From Sporichthyaceae bacterium (GTDB taxonomy: Bacteria; Actinomycetota; Actinomycetes; Sporichthyales; Sporichthyaceae), in the NCBI GenBank assembly GCA_036269075.1, contig DATASX010000002.1, positions 1 through 64,000 on the forward strand: 64,000 bases of DNA, written 5' to 3'. Position numbers and translations under genes: made by a program. The notes under the pieces are model-generated. The model saw nothing but the letters and a program-made list of their open reading frames with translations. It was not told the origin of the DNA and searched no databases. Positions 18,456 to 25,754 of this stretch are shown one piece after another (the stretch's first letter is position 1; each line of letters opens with the position of its first letter).

Positions 18456-18465
18456 GCAGGCTCAG
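18452..18465. terminator. Stop-codon hairpin CTGAGC-AG-GCTCAG
   Basis: Palindrome around the TGA of the regulator gene; as RNA it folds to a 5-bp stem with a 4-base loop. No U-tract. It ends 60 bp before the next start and 18 bp before the TTACGTAGG box. Confidence 0.45.
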
Positions 18466-18483
18466 TATTCGATTCGGTACTGC

Positions 18484-18492
18484 TTACGTAGG
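18484..18492. promoter_or_regulatory. TTACGTAGG box upstream of ABC ATPase gene
   Basis: Complement CCTACGTAA matches the [CG]CTACG[CT]AA boxes at 12503-12592. It lies 33 bp upstream of GTG 18526, near the expected -35 region. Confidence 0.45.
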
Positions 18493-18525
18493 TAATCCCG
18501 GCCGCCGCGGCTTAGCGTCGGCGAT

Positions 18526-19428
18526 GTGGAGGCGGCATTGCTGCAGGCCCAGAATCTGACCATCCGTTACGGGCCGCGGCCGGCGGTCGACGGGGTCGAT
18601 CTCGCCGTTGCCCGCGGCGAGGTGCTCGGTCTGCTCGGCCCGAACGGCGCCGGCAAGACCACTCTGCTGCGTCGGCTCGCCGGGATCCTGCCCGGCCGGT
18701 CCGGCACGGTGCTGCTGGACGGACGCGATCCGGCGCTCGATGCGGGCACGCGGCGACGCATCGGCTACCTGCCCGAGGACCCGCCGCTGTACGCCGACGA
18801 GACGGCGTTGAGCTACGTCAGTTACCTGGCCGGGTTGTCCGGGGTGCCGCGGCGGGAGCGTCGCGAGGCCGCGAAAGAGGCACTGGCCCGCACCCGGGCG
18901 CTGGACCTGGCGGAGCGGTTGGCAGGGCGACTGTCCCGCGGGCAGCGACAGCGGGTTGCGCTGGCCGCGGCGATCGTCCACCACCCGGACGTGCTGCTGC
19001 TCGACGAACCCTCCGAAGGCCTGGACCCGCGGCAGAAGGTCGCCTTCCGGCGCCTGATCGAGGAACTGTCCGGCGAGGCCGCGATCGTGTTCTCGTCGCA
19101 CCTGCTGGCCGAGGTCGCCGCGGTCTGTCATCGGGTTGTCGTGCTCGACGCCGGACGGATCAGCCTGGATCGGCCGGTGCACGGCGACGCCCTGCGGTTG
19201 CGGGTACGGGTGGAAGGTGCAGCGCCGGAGGAGATCCGCGCGGTGCTCGAGGAGATCCCCGGCGTGCACCGGGTCGAGGACGATCGCTGCGGCGTGGACT
19301 CCGCGGACGTCGCCCCGCTGATCGCGGAAGCGGTCGCCGGCCGGGGTTGGCGATTGTGCGAGCTCGCGCCGGTGCCGGACGACCTCGAGGTGGCGTTCCT
19401 GACCGCTGTCGCCGGTGAGCAGTTGTGA
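18526..19428 (+). CDS. ABC transporter ATPase (ABC-2/GldA-like)
   Basis: A 300-residue ATPase: Walker A GPNGAGKTT, signature LSRGQRQRVALAAA, Walker B DVLLLDEPSEGLDPRQ, switch-region His in SSHLLAEV. A C-terminal regulatory extension of about 80 residues follows (LRLRVRVEGAAPEEIRAVLE), as in the DrrA/CcmA/GldA class. The start is GTG with only a weak ribosome-binding site. Its stop overlaps the start of the permease fusion by 4 bp (GTGA), so the two form one transporter. Confidence 0.92.
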   Translation: MEAALLQAQNLTIRYGPRPAVDGVDLAVARGEVLGLLGPNGAGKTTLLRRLAGILPGRSGTVLLDGRDPALDAGTRRRIGYLPEDPPLYADETALSYVSYLAGLSGVPRRERREAAKEALARTRALDLAERLAGRLSRGQRQRVALAAAIVHHPDVLLLDEPSEGLDPRQKVAFRRLIEELSGEAAIVFSSHLLAEVAAVCHRVVVLDAGRISLDRPVHGDALRLRVRVEGAAPEEIRAVLEEIPGVHRVEDDRCGVDSADVAPLIAEAVAGRGWRLCELAPVPDDLEVAFLTAVAGEQL

Positions 19429-21488
19429 CGGCCCGTCAGGAACATTGGCGACCGGCTCCCGGGGCGTTGCGGGTGGCACGTCGGGAGTTCCGTTCCTACT
19501 TGAGCACGCCGTGGTGCTACGGCGTCGCGGTCACGTTCCTGCTGCTCACCGGAACCCTCTTCTACGTGGTCTCCGACGGTTCCCGCGAGGCCAGCCTGCG
19601 ATTCTGGCTGCCCAACCTGGCCTTCGTGCTGTTGGTGACCGTGCCGGTGGTGACCAGCCGGCTGATCGCGGACGAATGGCGGACCCGGCACCTGGACGTG
19701 ATCCTGGGTCGAGGTGTTGCGCCCAGCGGGTTGATCCTGGGCAAGTGGTTGTCCGCGGTCGGCTTCTTCGTCGTGCTCATGGTGCCGACGCTCGGCTACG
19801 TCGCGTTGCTGGCTCTCGGGGGTCGTCCGGACTACCTGCCGATCGTGTCCGGGTACGCCGGCGCTCTGTGCGTGATCGCGCTGTTCTGCGCCGTGGGCAC
19901 ACTGGCCAGCACGCTGACCCCGACGGCGGTGGCCGCGGGTTCGGCGTCGTTCGCGCTACTGGTCGGCGCGCAGTTGGCGGGCAACACCGGTTCGCTGCAC
20001 GGACTGTCGTTCCAGCCGCACCTGGACGACTTCTACCGCGGCGCCCCGCAGCTGTCCGATCTCGTGTACTTCGCCTCGACGACAGCGGTGTGTCTGATCC
20101 TCGCGGTCTCGCGCCAGATCGGTCGTCTGCGGCTGAGCGACCGGATACGCGGGTTGGTCGGTCCGGCGATCGCGTTGGCGGTCGCGCTCGGCGTGAACCT
20201 GGTGCCGGTGCCGGTGAGCGCTCGCGTCGATCTGACCGCCGCCGGGCGTTTCACGTTGTCCAAGCCGTCCGGTGAGGTGCTCGACGCGCTGACCGTGCCG
20301 GTTCGGATCACGGTGTTCGAACCTTCCGGGTCCGCGGAGGCGCGCGACGCCCGGGTGCTGCTGGACCAGTTCACCGGGCACAGTCGGCAGATCTCCGCCC
20401 GCGTCATCGATCTGTCCAACACCCCGGGCGAGGCTGCGCGCCTTGGGGCGAAGGACAGCGGCGACGTGGTGGTCGAGGCTCGCGACACGCGGGAGACGTT
20501 CGCCCCGCTCACCGAGGAATCCGTGACCAGCGCTGTCTCCCGGCTGGCTCGCCGGTCCCGTCAGATGGTGTGCGCCTTGGCCGGCCACGGCGAGCGCGAG
20601 CTCGACGACGATGCCCCGGGCGGTTACCAGGCAGCGCGCGCGGCGATGAAGGAGAACGGCATCACCGCGATGCGGTTGGACCTGACCGTCGCCCAGTCGG
20701 TGCCCAAGGAATGCACCACGCTGCTGATGCCGGGGCCGACCGGTGGACTGGCGGACCGCGAGGTCAAGCTGATCGACAACTATCTCGCCGCGAACGGGCG
20801 AATGATGATCTTCGACGACCCGGGCGGTCCGGACCTCTCGGCAATCACGAACAGCTACGGGCTGCGGTTGCTCCCTGGTGTGGTCGTCGATCCGAGCCGC
20901 GGCGTTGCCGGGGACCCGACGACGTTGTTGGTCAACAGCTTCCCGACGGTTTCAGCGGTGGCGCAGCGGGTGTCCGGCGTGGAGATGGTCGGCGCCGGTG
21001 GCATCACCACAGCTGCCACCGAACGCGACGGGTTGACCGTGGCCAAGCTGGCCGAGTCGAGCCCGAAGTCTTGGCTGCAACCGGACCGGACCCGGTTGGT
21101 CTTCGACCCGACCCGCGGCGACCGTGGTGGACCCGTGGTGCTGGCGGCGACTGCCGACCAGTCGCAGGTGCGCGATGCGGGGGAGACCCGGGTGTCGGGC
21201 AACGGGCCGAGCATTGCTCGCACCCGGCTGGTGGTCGTGGCCGACGCGGACTGGGCGTGCAACGCCTTGCTCGGGGAGCAGGACAACCGGCGCATGTTCA
21301 TCAATGCGCTGAACTGGTTGGCCGGCCAGGAGGACCTGGTCGTGGTCGGCGGCGACCGGCCGGACCTGCGCCGCCTGCAGCTCACCGAGAGCCGGCGCCA
21401 CCTGCTCGGTGCGGTGTCGATGGGCGGGATTCCCGGTGCCGCGGCTCTGGCCGGGATGACCTGCTGGGTGCGCCGCCGCCGGCGGTGA
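19425..21488 (+). CDS. GldF-GldG-like fusion: ABC-2 permease plus exported sugar-binding-like domain
   Basis: A 687-residue protein. The first 250 residues are an ABC-2 permease with six helices beginning RREFRSYLSTPWCYGVAVTF. A seventh hydrophobic segment (GPAIALAVALGVNLVPVPVS) leads into an extracytoplasmic domain of about 400 residues resembling GldG (TLSKPSGEVLDALTVPVRIT, VCALAGHGERELDDDAPGGY, LLMPGPTGGLADREVKLIDN). A last helix and an Arg tail end the chain. In Bacteroidota GldF and GldG are separate proteins; here they are one. The function in actinomycetes is unknown. The GTG start overlaps the ATPase stop. TGA lies in a weak GCGG-TGAA-CCGC hairpin. Confidence 0.82.
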   Translation: MTARQEHWRPAPGALRVARREFRSYLSTPWCYGVAVTFLLLTGTLFYVVSDGSREASLRFWLPNLAFVLLVTVPVVTSRLIADEWRTRHLDVILGRGVAPSGLILGKWLSAVGFFVVLMVPTLGYVALLALGGRPDYLPIVSGYAGALCVIALFCAVGTLASTLTPTAVAAGSASFALLVGAQLAGNTGSLHGLSFQPHLDDFYRGAPQLSDLVYFASTTAVCLILAVSRQIGRLRLSDRIRGLVGPAIALAVALGVNLVPVPVSARVDLTAAGRFTLSKPSGEVLDALTVPVRITVFEPSGSAEARDARVLLDQFTGHSRQISARVIDLSNTPGEAARLGAKDSGDVVVEARDTRETFAPLTEESVTSAVSRLARRSRQMVCALAGHGERELDDDAPGGYQAARAAMKENGITAMRLDLTVAQSVPKECTTLLMPGPTGGLADREVKLIDNYLAANGRMMIFDDPGGPDLSAITNSYGLRLLPGVVVDPSRGVAGDPTTLLVNSFPTVSAVAQRVSGVEMVGAGGITTAATERDGLTVAKLAESSPKSWLQPDRTRLVFDPTRGDRGGPVVLAATADQSQVRDAGETRVSGNGPSIARTRLVVVADADWACNALLGEQDNRRMFINALNWLAGQEDLVVVGGDRPDLRRLQLTESRRHLLGAVSMGGIPGAAALAGMTCWVRRRRR
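19426..19438. terminator. Stop-codon hairpin TGACG-GCC-CGTCA at ATPase/permease junction
   Basis: Five-base stem, 3-base loop, starting exactly at the TGA of the ATPase gene and covering codons 1-5 of the downstream permease. Because it lies inside a coupled junction, a termination role is unlikely; it could set the ratio of ATPase to permease by affecting reinitiation. Confidence 0.4.
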
Positions 21489-21520
21489 ACCGCAGCGTGG
21501 CAGCCTTGCAATCGGGGCGG

Positions 21521-21533
21521 TAGTGAATCACTA
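21521..21533. promoter_or_regulatory. TAGTG-AAT-CACTA palindrome just upstream of start
   Basis: A perfect 5-3-5 inverted repeat ends 6 bases before ATG 21540, where a -10 element would be if the mRNA is leaderless. TAGTGAATCA resembles half of the operator at 24768-24789, so the TetR protein encoded at 24034 could bind here too (inference). Confidence 0.45.
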
Positions 21534-21539
21534 TTTCCT

Positions 21540-22340
21540 ATGCCGATTCGCATGTCCGACCTCGCCGCGGATCTCGCCGCTGAGTCGGCCGACATCGATG
21601 CACTGGTGGATCCGCTTCCCGAACCGGACTGGGAAATCCCGACACCGGCCGCGGGTTGGTTGATCCGCGATCAGATCTCGCATCTGGCGTACTTCGACGG
21701 GACGACTGTGCAGTCGATCGTCGATCCAGAAGGTTTCCAGGTGCACATGCGGGAGATGTTGGTCTGGGGTTTCGAATTCCCCGACCGAGTCGCGCTCGAG
21801 CACCGCGCTGTCCCGGCCGCCGAACTTCGGGCGTGGTGGCGGCGGGCCCGCCAGAACCTGATCGACTGCGCGAAGGACCGCGACCCCGGCGAACGCGTGC
21901 CCTGGTACGGACCCTCGATGAGCCTGGCGTCCTCGATCACCGCACGGATCATGGAGACCTGGGCGCACGGCCAGGACATCGCCGACGCGCTCGGTGTCAA
22001 CCGGAGGCCGACGGAACGGCTCCGGCACATCGCGCACCTCGGGATCGGGGCCCGAGCCTTCAGCTACCAGGCAAACAAGCTGGAGACTCCGGACGCACCG
22101 ATCCGCGTCGAGTTGCTCGCGCCGGACGGGACCCAGTGGACGTGGGGGCCGGCCGAGGCCGCCGACCGGGTGGCGGGCGACGCGTTGGACTTCTGCCTGC
22201 TGGTGACGCAACGCCGACACCGCGACGAGGTCGCCCTGAGGATCGTCGGCGACGCCGCCTCGTCGTGGATGCGGATCGCGCAGGCCTTCGCCGGGGCGGC
22301 GGGACCGGGCCGCCCGGCGCCGGTCAGTGATCGACGGTGA
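21540..22340 (+). CDS. TIGR03084-family DinB-fold (mycothiol-dependent maleylpyruvate isomerase-like) protein
   Basis: A 266-residue protein with the DinB/MDMPI fold. The metal-binding His is in RDQISHLAYFD, and METWAHGQDIADALG provides the other ligands; both are in register with TIGR03084. The helical N-terminal domain is followed by a small C-terminal domain. Members are linked to mycothiol chemistry in acid or xenobiotic degradation; the reaction is unproven for this subfamily. No ribosome-binding site is visible before ATG 21540 (a second ATG is at 21552), consistent with a leaderless transcript. Its 3' end overlaps the convergent ligase gene by 17 bp. Confidence 0.85.
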   Translation: MPIRMSDLAADLAAESADIDALVDPLPEPDWEIPTPAAGWLIRDQISHLAYFDGTTVQSIVDPEGFQVHMREMLVWGFEFPDRVALEHRAVPAAELRAWWRRARQNLIDCAKDRDPGERVPWYGPSMSLASSITARIMETWAHGQDIADALGVNRRPTERLRHIAHLGIGARAFSYQANKLETPDAPIRVELLAPDGTQWTWGPAEAADRVAGDALDFCLLVTQRRHRDEVALRIVGDAASSWMRIAQAFAGAAGPGRPAPVSDRR

Positions 22341-24018
22341 AGTGGTCCACGTGCTCCTGCCGCAACTTGTACTTCAGGACCTTGCCGCCGACCGTCTCGG
22401 GGAGTGCGTCGACGAAGATCACGCCCTTCGGCGACTCGTAGCCGGCCAGTCGTTCCCGGCAGTGCTCGATGAGTTCGGACTCGGTGGGCGTCGACGAGGG
22501 CCGGGGCACGACCACGGCGGTCACGGCCTCCCCCCAACGCTCGTGCGGCAGGCCGATCACCGCGGCGCGAGCGACACCGGCGTGCTGATGCAGCACCGCC
22601 TCGACGCGGATGCTGGAGACGTTCTCACCGCCGGATTTCACGATGTCCTTCCAGCGGTCGACCATGATGCGCAGACCGTCCTCGTCGACGGTGCAGACGT
22701 CGCCGGAGTGGAACCAGCCACCGCGGAACGCCTCCCGGGTCGCGGCTTCGTCGAGGTAGTAACCCGCGGTCACGGTCGGGCTGCGGTACACCGCCTCCCC
22801 ATGGACTCCCGGCCGGTCGCGGACCGACTTGCCGTCCTCGTCGAGGACGTCCGAGGCCAGCACCGGACTCGGGACACCCACGTAGTTCAGCGCCGGAGCG
22901 GTGCGCTCGTAGAGTTCCGGCCATTTCAGGGGCCAGAATCGGTGGCAGGCAATGGCCTCGGTCTGGCCGAATATTCCCATCATCACCAGGTCGTCACCGG
23001 CGTGGTGGCGCAGTCGCTCGTAGGTCCGGGGCGGGATCGCGCCCCAGCCGTAGACCAGAACCTGCAGGGTGCGCACCGCCCGAGGGGACTGGTCCAGTTC
23101 GTCCACGATGCCCTGGACCAACTGCGGTGATCCGGCCCACAACGCCGTTATCGCCTCGCTCTCCAGCGCGTCGGCGATGTCGGCGGCGACGGGCTTCCGT
23201 CCGATGACGAGGGTCCCGCCGGACAGGAACGCCGAGATCGTGAAGCACTGATCGCCGACGTGGTAGATGATCGGCAGAAAGGCACCGATGCGCAGGTCGC
23301 ACTCGAGCCGGACCCCCCGGCCGAGGGAGAGCGCGAAATTGAATGCCGCGAAATGACTGGCGTTGTGGGAGAGCATCACGCCTTTCGGCATCGACGTCGT
23401 CCCCGAGGTGTACAGCAATTGCCAGATGTCGTCGCCGTGGATGACGACGGTCGGTTCCTCCTTGCCGGCGGCGTCGACCAACTCGGAGAACGACGGGGCG
23501 TCAGGCCGGCTACGAAGTTCGGTGTCGTCGCCGCCGATCCGAATGGTCGCCAGCACCGGCACACCGGTGGCCGCGAGCACCGGCTGCGCCCGGGGCCAGA
23601 GCACGCCGTCGACGATCGCGACCGACGGCTGCGCCTGGCCGATCAGGTAGGCCAGTACATCGACGGCCAGCGAAGGGTTCACCGGCATCGCGACCATGCC
23701 TGCCTTGGCGATGCCGACCTTGGCGAGCAGTGCCTCGACCGAGTTCTCGCAGTACAGCAGCACCCGAGCCCCGGGTTCGAGCCCGCGGGCGAGCAGAGCA
23801 TTCGCGACCCGGTTCGCGGTCTCGTCGGCCTGTCGGTAGCTGACCCGCCGGTACCGTTCGTCGGCGAACGAACCGGGGTGGCCGATCAGCGCCGTCTTGT
23901 CGGGGTAGCTCCAGGTGAGCCGTTCGAAGACGTCTCCGACCGACGTCCGTTCCCACCGGTGCACCGCCCGCCGACCGCGCAGCGAGGTCACGTCCAGTTC
24001 AGGGAAGCTGTCGGCCAT
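22324..24018 (-). CDS. AMP-forming acyl-CoA synthetase (FadD-type)
   Basis: A 564-residue adenylate-forming ligase with intact motifs: YTSGTTSMPKG at about residues 203-213, GIFGQTEAIACH, HSGDVCTVDEDG, KSGGENVSS at the hinge, and LPETVGGKVLKYKLRQE with the catalytic lysine. It would activate a fatty or aromatic acid. GAGGCGGAC precedes ATG 24018. It lies 15 bp after the TetR gene on the same strand, suggesting the TetR-ligase pair is co-transcribed and autoregulated. Confidence 0.92.
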   Translation of the reverse strand: MADSFPELDVTSLRGRRAVHRWERTSVGDVFERLTWSYPDKTALIGHPGSFADERYRRVSYRQADETANRVANALLARGLEPGARVLLYCENSVEALLAKVGIAKAGMVAMPVNPSLAVDVLAYLIGQAQPSVAIVDGVLWPRAQPVLAATGVPVLATIRIGGDDTELRSRPDAPSFSELVDAAGKEEPTVVIHGDDIWQLLYTSGTTSMPKGVMLSHNASHFAAFNFALSLGRGVRLECDLRIGAFLPIIYHVGDQCFTISAFLSGGTLVIGRKPVAADIADALESEAITALWAGSPQLVQGIVDELDQSPRAVRTLQVLVYGWGAIPPRTYERLRHHAGDDLVMMGIFGQTEAIACHRFWPLKWPELYERTAPALNYVGVPSPVLASDVLDEDGKSVRDRPGVHGEAVYRSPTVTAGYYLDEAATREAFRGGWFHSGDVCTVDEDGLRIMVDRWKDIVKSGGENVSSIRVEAVLHQHAGVARAAVIGLPHERWGEAVTAVVVPRPSSTPTESELIEHCRERLAGYESPKGVIFVDALPETVGGKVLKYKLRQEHVDHFTVDH

Positions 24019-24033
24019 GTCCGCCTCCTCGGT

Positions 24034-24750
24034 TCAACCAGCGACATTCGGGTCCGGTGGCCACGGCGCCACCCCGTCGGCGGCCGGCACGCCGAGACAG
24101 GAATGAGCCGCGGTCTCGAGCAGTTCGGCTAAGCGCGCCGCAGGCAATCCACTGTTGTGGAACAGGATCGACTGGATGGCGCCGATCGCCGCGTGAACGA
24201 TGAGGCGGACCTCGGCATCGGCGAGGTCGGGCCGCAGCGGGGCGAGGACCGAGACCCATTCCTCGATGTAGCGCCGCTGCATGCGCCGCAGCTTGCGCAG
24301 GTCGTCCGCGTCGAGGTTGTGCATCTCGCCGTGGTAGACGCTCATCAGGGGCCGGTCGGCGATCGTCACCCGGACGTGGGTTGCGACCAGTGCCGTCAAG
24401 GCTTCGCGGTCGCCGGTGCAGGTGGCCGCGATTCCCACCGCGGACGCCTCCAGGTTGTCCATGACCTTGCCGAGCAACGCCGCCAGAATCGCCGACTTGC
24501 TCGGGAAGTGCCGGTAGATGCCGGAGCCGACGATGCCCGCGGCCGCGCCGATGTCGGCCATTCCGACGGCGGTGTAACCGCGGCCCGCGATCAACTCGGC
24601 GGAGGCCTCGAGGATGCGGTCCTTCCGCTCGGGGTCGCGTCGCCGAGGGCCTTGCGGGCGGTTGTTCGCCGTCTCCCGCGCTGCCGTGGTGCTGATCCTG
24701 GGCAAGGACGTCGACTCCGTTCCCCGTCGACAGCGGTGGCGGTGGGCCAT
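24034..24750 (-). CDS. TetR-family transcriptional regulator
   Basis: About 238 residues. The N-terminal helix-turn-helix region is DRILEASAELIAGRGYTAVG then IGAAAGIVGSGIYRHFPSKS, classic for TetR; the C-terminal half is the all-helical ligand domain. Start ATG 24750 is chosen because the 22-bp operator-like element lies immediately upstream (24768-24789); the frame is open to 24840 but that would run across this element and into the divergent hydratase gene. Likely controls the ligase downstream, the divergent hydratase and perhaps the dehydrogenase at 5161. The inducer is probably an acyl-CoA (inference from neighbours). Confidence 0.88.
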   Translation of the reverse strand: MAHRHRCRRGTESTSLPRISTTAARETANNRPQGPRRRDPERKDRILEASAELIAGRGYTAVGMADIGAAAGIVGSGIYRHFPSKSAILAALLGKVMDNLEASAVGIAATCTGDREALTALVATHVRVTIADRPLMSVYHGEMHNLDADDLRKLRRMQRRYIEEWVSVLAPLRPDLADAEVRLIVHAAIGAIQSILFHNSGLPAARLAELLETAAHSCLGVPAADGVAPWPPDPNVAG

Positions 24751-24767
24751 GTCTTGCGGCCCGACGG

Positions 24768-24789
24768 TTAGGGAATCATCATGCACTAG
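24768..24789. promoter_or_regulatory. Operator-like element between TetR and hydratase genes
   Basis: Read on the minus strand it starts CTAGTGCATGATGAT and ends CCTAA; 16 of 22 positions match the element at 5074-5095. It lies 18 bp before the TetR start and 9 bp before ATG 24798 of the hydratase, so a bound repressor would block both. Confidence 0.55.
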
Positions 24790-24797
24790 AGCCAGGA

Positions 24798-25610
24798 ATG
24801 GCCGCCGGCATCTCCGAAGAGAAATCACGGAGCACCGCATTGGAAACCGACGAGGTAGTCACCTATCGCGTGCTACGCGGGGTCGCCTGGCTGACCATCA
24901 ACCGGGAACCGGCGCGCAACGCGCTGAACAAGGCGGTGCGCGACGGGCTGTGGGCCGGTGTCGCTAAATTCAACGAGGACGCCGCGGCGCAAGTTCTCGT
25001 GCTGACCGGCGCGGGGGAGAAGGCGTTCTGCGCCGGCGGTGATCTCAAGGAGATGGCCGATCTCGCGCTCACCGTGCCGCCGGTTGATTTCGTGCCCCAG
25101 TTCGGCCGCAACATCGAGGTCGCCAAGCCGACGATCGCCGCCGTGAACGGCATCGCCTACGGAGGTGGTTTCCTGCTGGCACAGGCCTGCGACCTGGTCG
25201 TTGCCGCCGACACGGCGCGCTTCGCGGTCTCGGAGGCGAAGGTGGGCCGCGGGTCGCCGTGGGCGGCGCCGCTGCCCTGGTTGATCCCGCCACGGATCGC
25301 GATGGAGATCCTGTTGACCGGCGACCCGATCTCCGCGAGCCGGGCGTACGAGGTGGGCCTGGTCAACCGGGTCGTGCCTGCGGACGACCTGGTCCCGGCC
25401 ACGCAGGAGCTGGCGGAGCGGATCGCGGCGAACGCGCCGCTGTCGGTGGCTGCCGCGAAGGCCACGGTTCGGTTGTGCGCGGAACTGTCCATGCGCGAGG
25501 CCTACGCGCAGGCCGAACGCCTCTGGGAACCGGTCTACCGCAGCGCCGACGCGCAGGAGGGTCCGGCGGCCTTTCGGGACGGCCGGCGCCCGCAGTGGAC
25601 CGGCCGATAA
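24798..25610 (+). CDS. Enoyl-CoA hydratase/isomerase (crotonase family)
   Basis: A crotonase-fold protein of 270 residues (256 if it starts at TTG 24840, which has a better spaced GGAG; AGGA directly abuts ATG 24798). Oxyanion-hole strands KAFCAGGDLKEMA and NGIAYGGGFLLAQACDLVVA are intact; the FAVSEAKVG segment supplies one catalytic acid position. The role is hydration of an enoyl-CoA in beta-oxidation or a side-chain degradation route. Divergent from the TetR gene, with the shared operator between them. Confidence 0.88.
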   Translation: MAAGISEEKSRSTALETDEVVTYRVLRGVAWLTINREPARNALNKAVRDGLWAGVAKFNEDAAAQVLVLTGAGEKAFCAGGDLKEMADLALTVPPVDFVPQFGRNIEVAKPTIAAVNGIAYGGGFLLAQACDLVVAADTARFAVSEAKVGRGSPWAAPLPWLIPPRIAMEILLTGDPISASRAYEVGLVNRVVPADDLVPATQELAERIAANAPLSVAAAKATVRLCAELSMREAYAQAERLWEPVYRSADAQEGPAAFRDGRRPQWTGR

Positions 25611-25611
25611 G

Positions 25612-25626
25612 CCTTTCCAGGAAAGG
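25612..25626 (+). terminator. CCTTTCC-A-GGAAAGG hairpin after hydratase gene
   Basis: A palindrome directly after the TAA of the hydratase gene, folding to at least a 5-bp stem with a 5-base loop, followed by GGGAAAAG. It is A-rich rather than U-rich on the sense strand, so terminator function is plausible but not certain. Confidence 0.45.
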
Positions 25627-25754
25627 GAAAAGCCGTTCGAGTGGCGCGTGAATCGCCGCTTACTCGACTCTTGCGCCTGCCGGCCGGCCGGCGGGATAAT
25701 GGCCCGGCAGCCCGGACTCAGTGTCGCAGCCGATCTTGCCAGCGTGGAGGTCAG

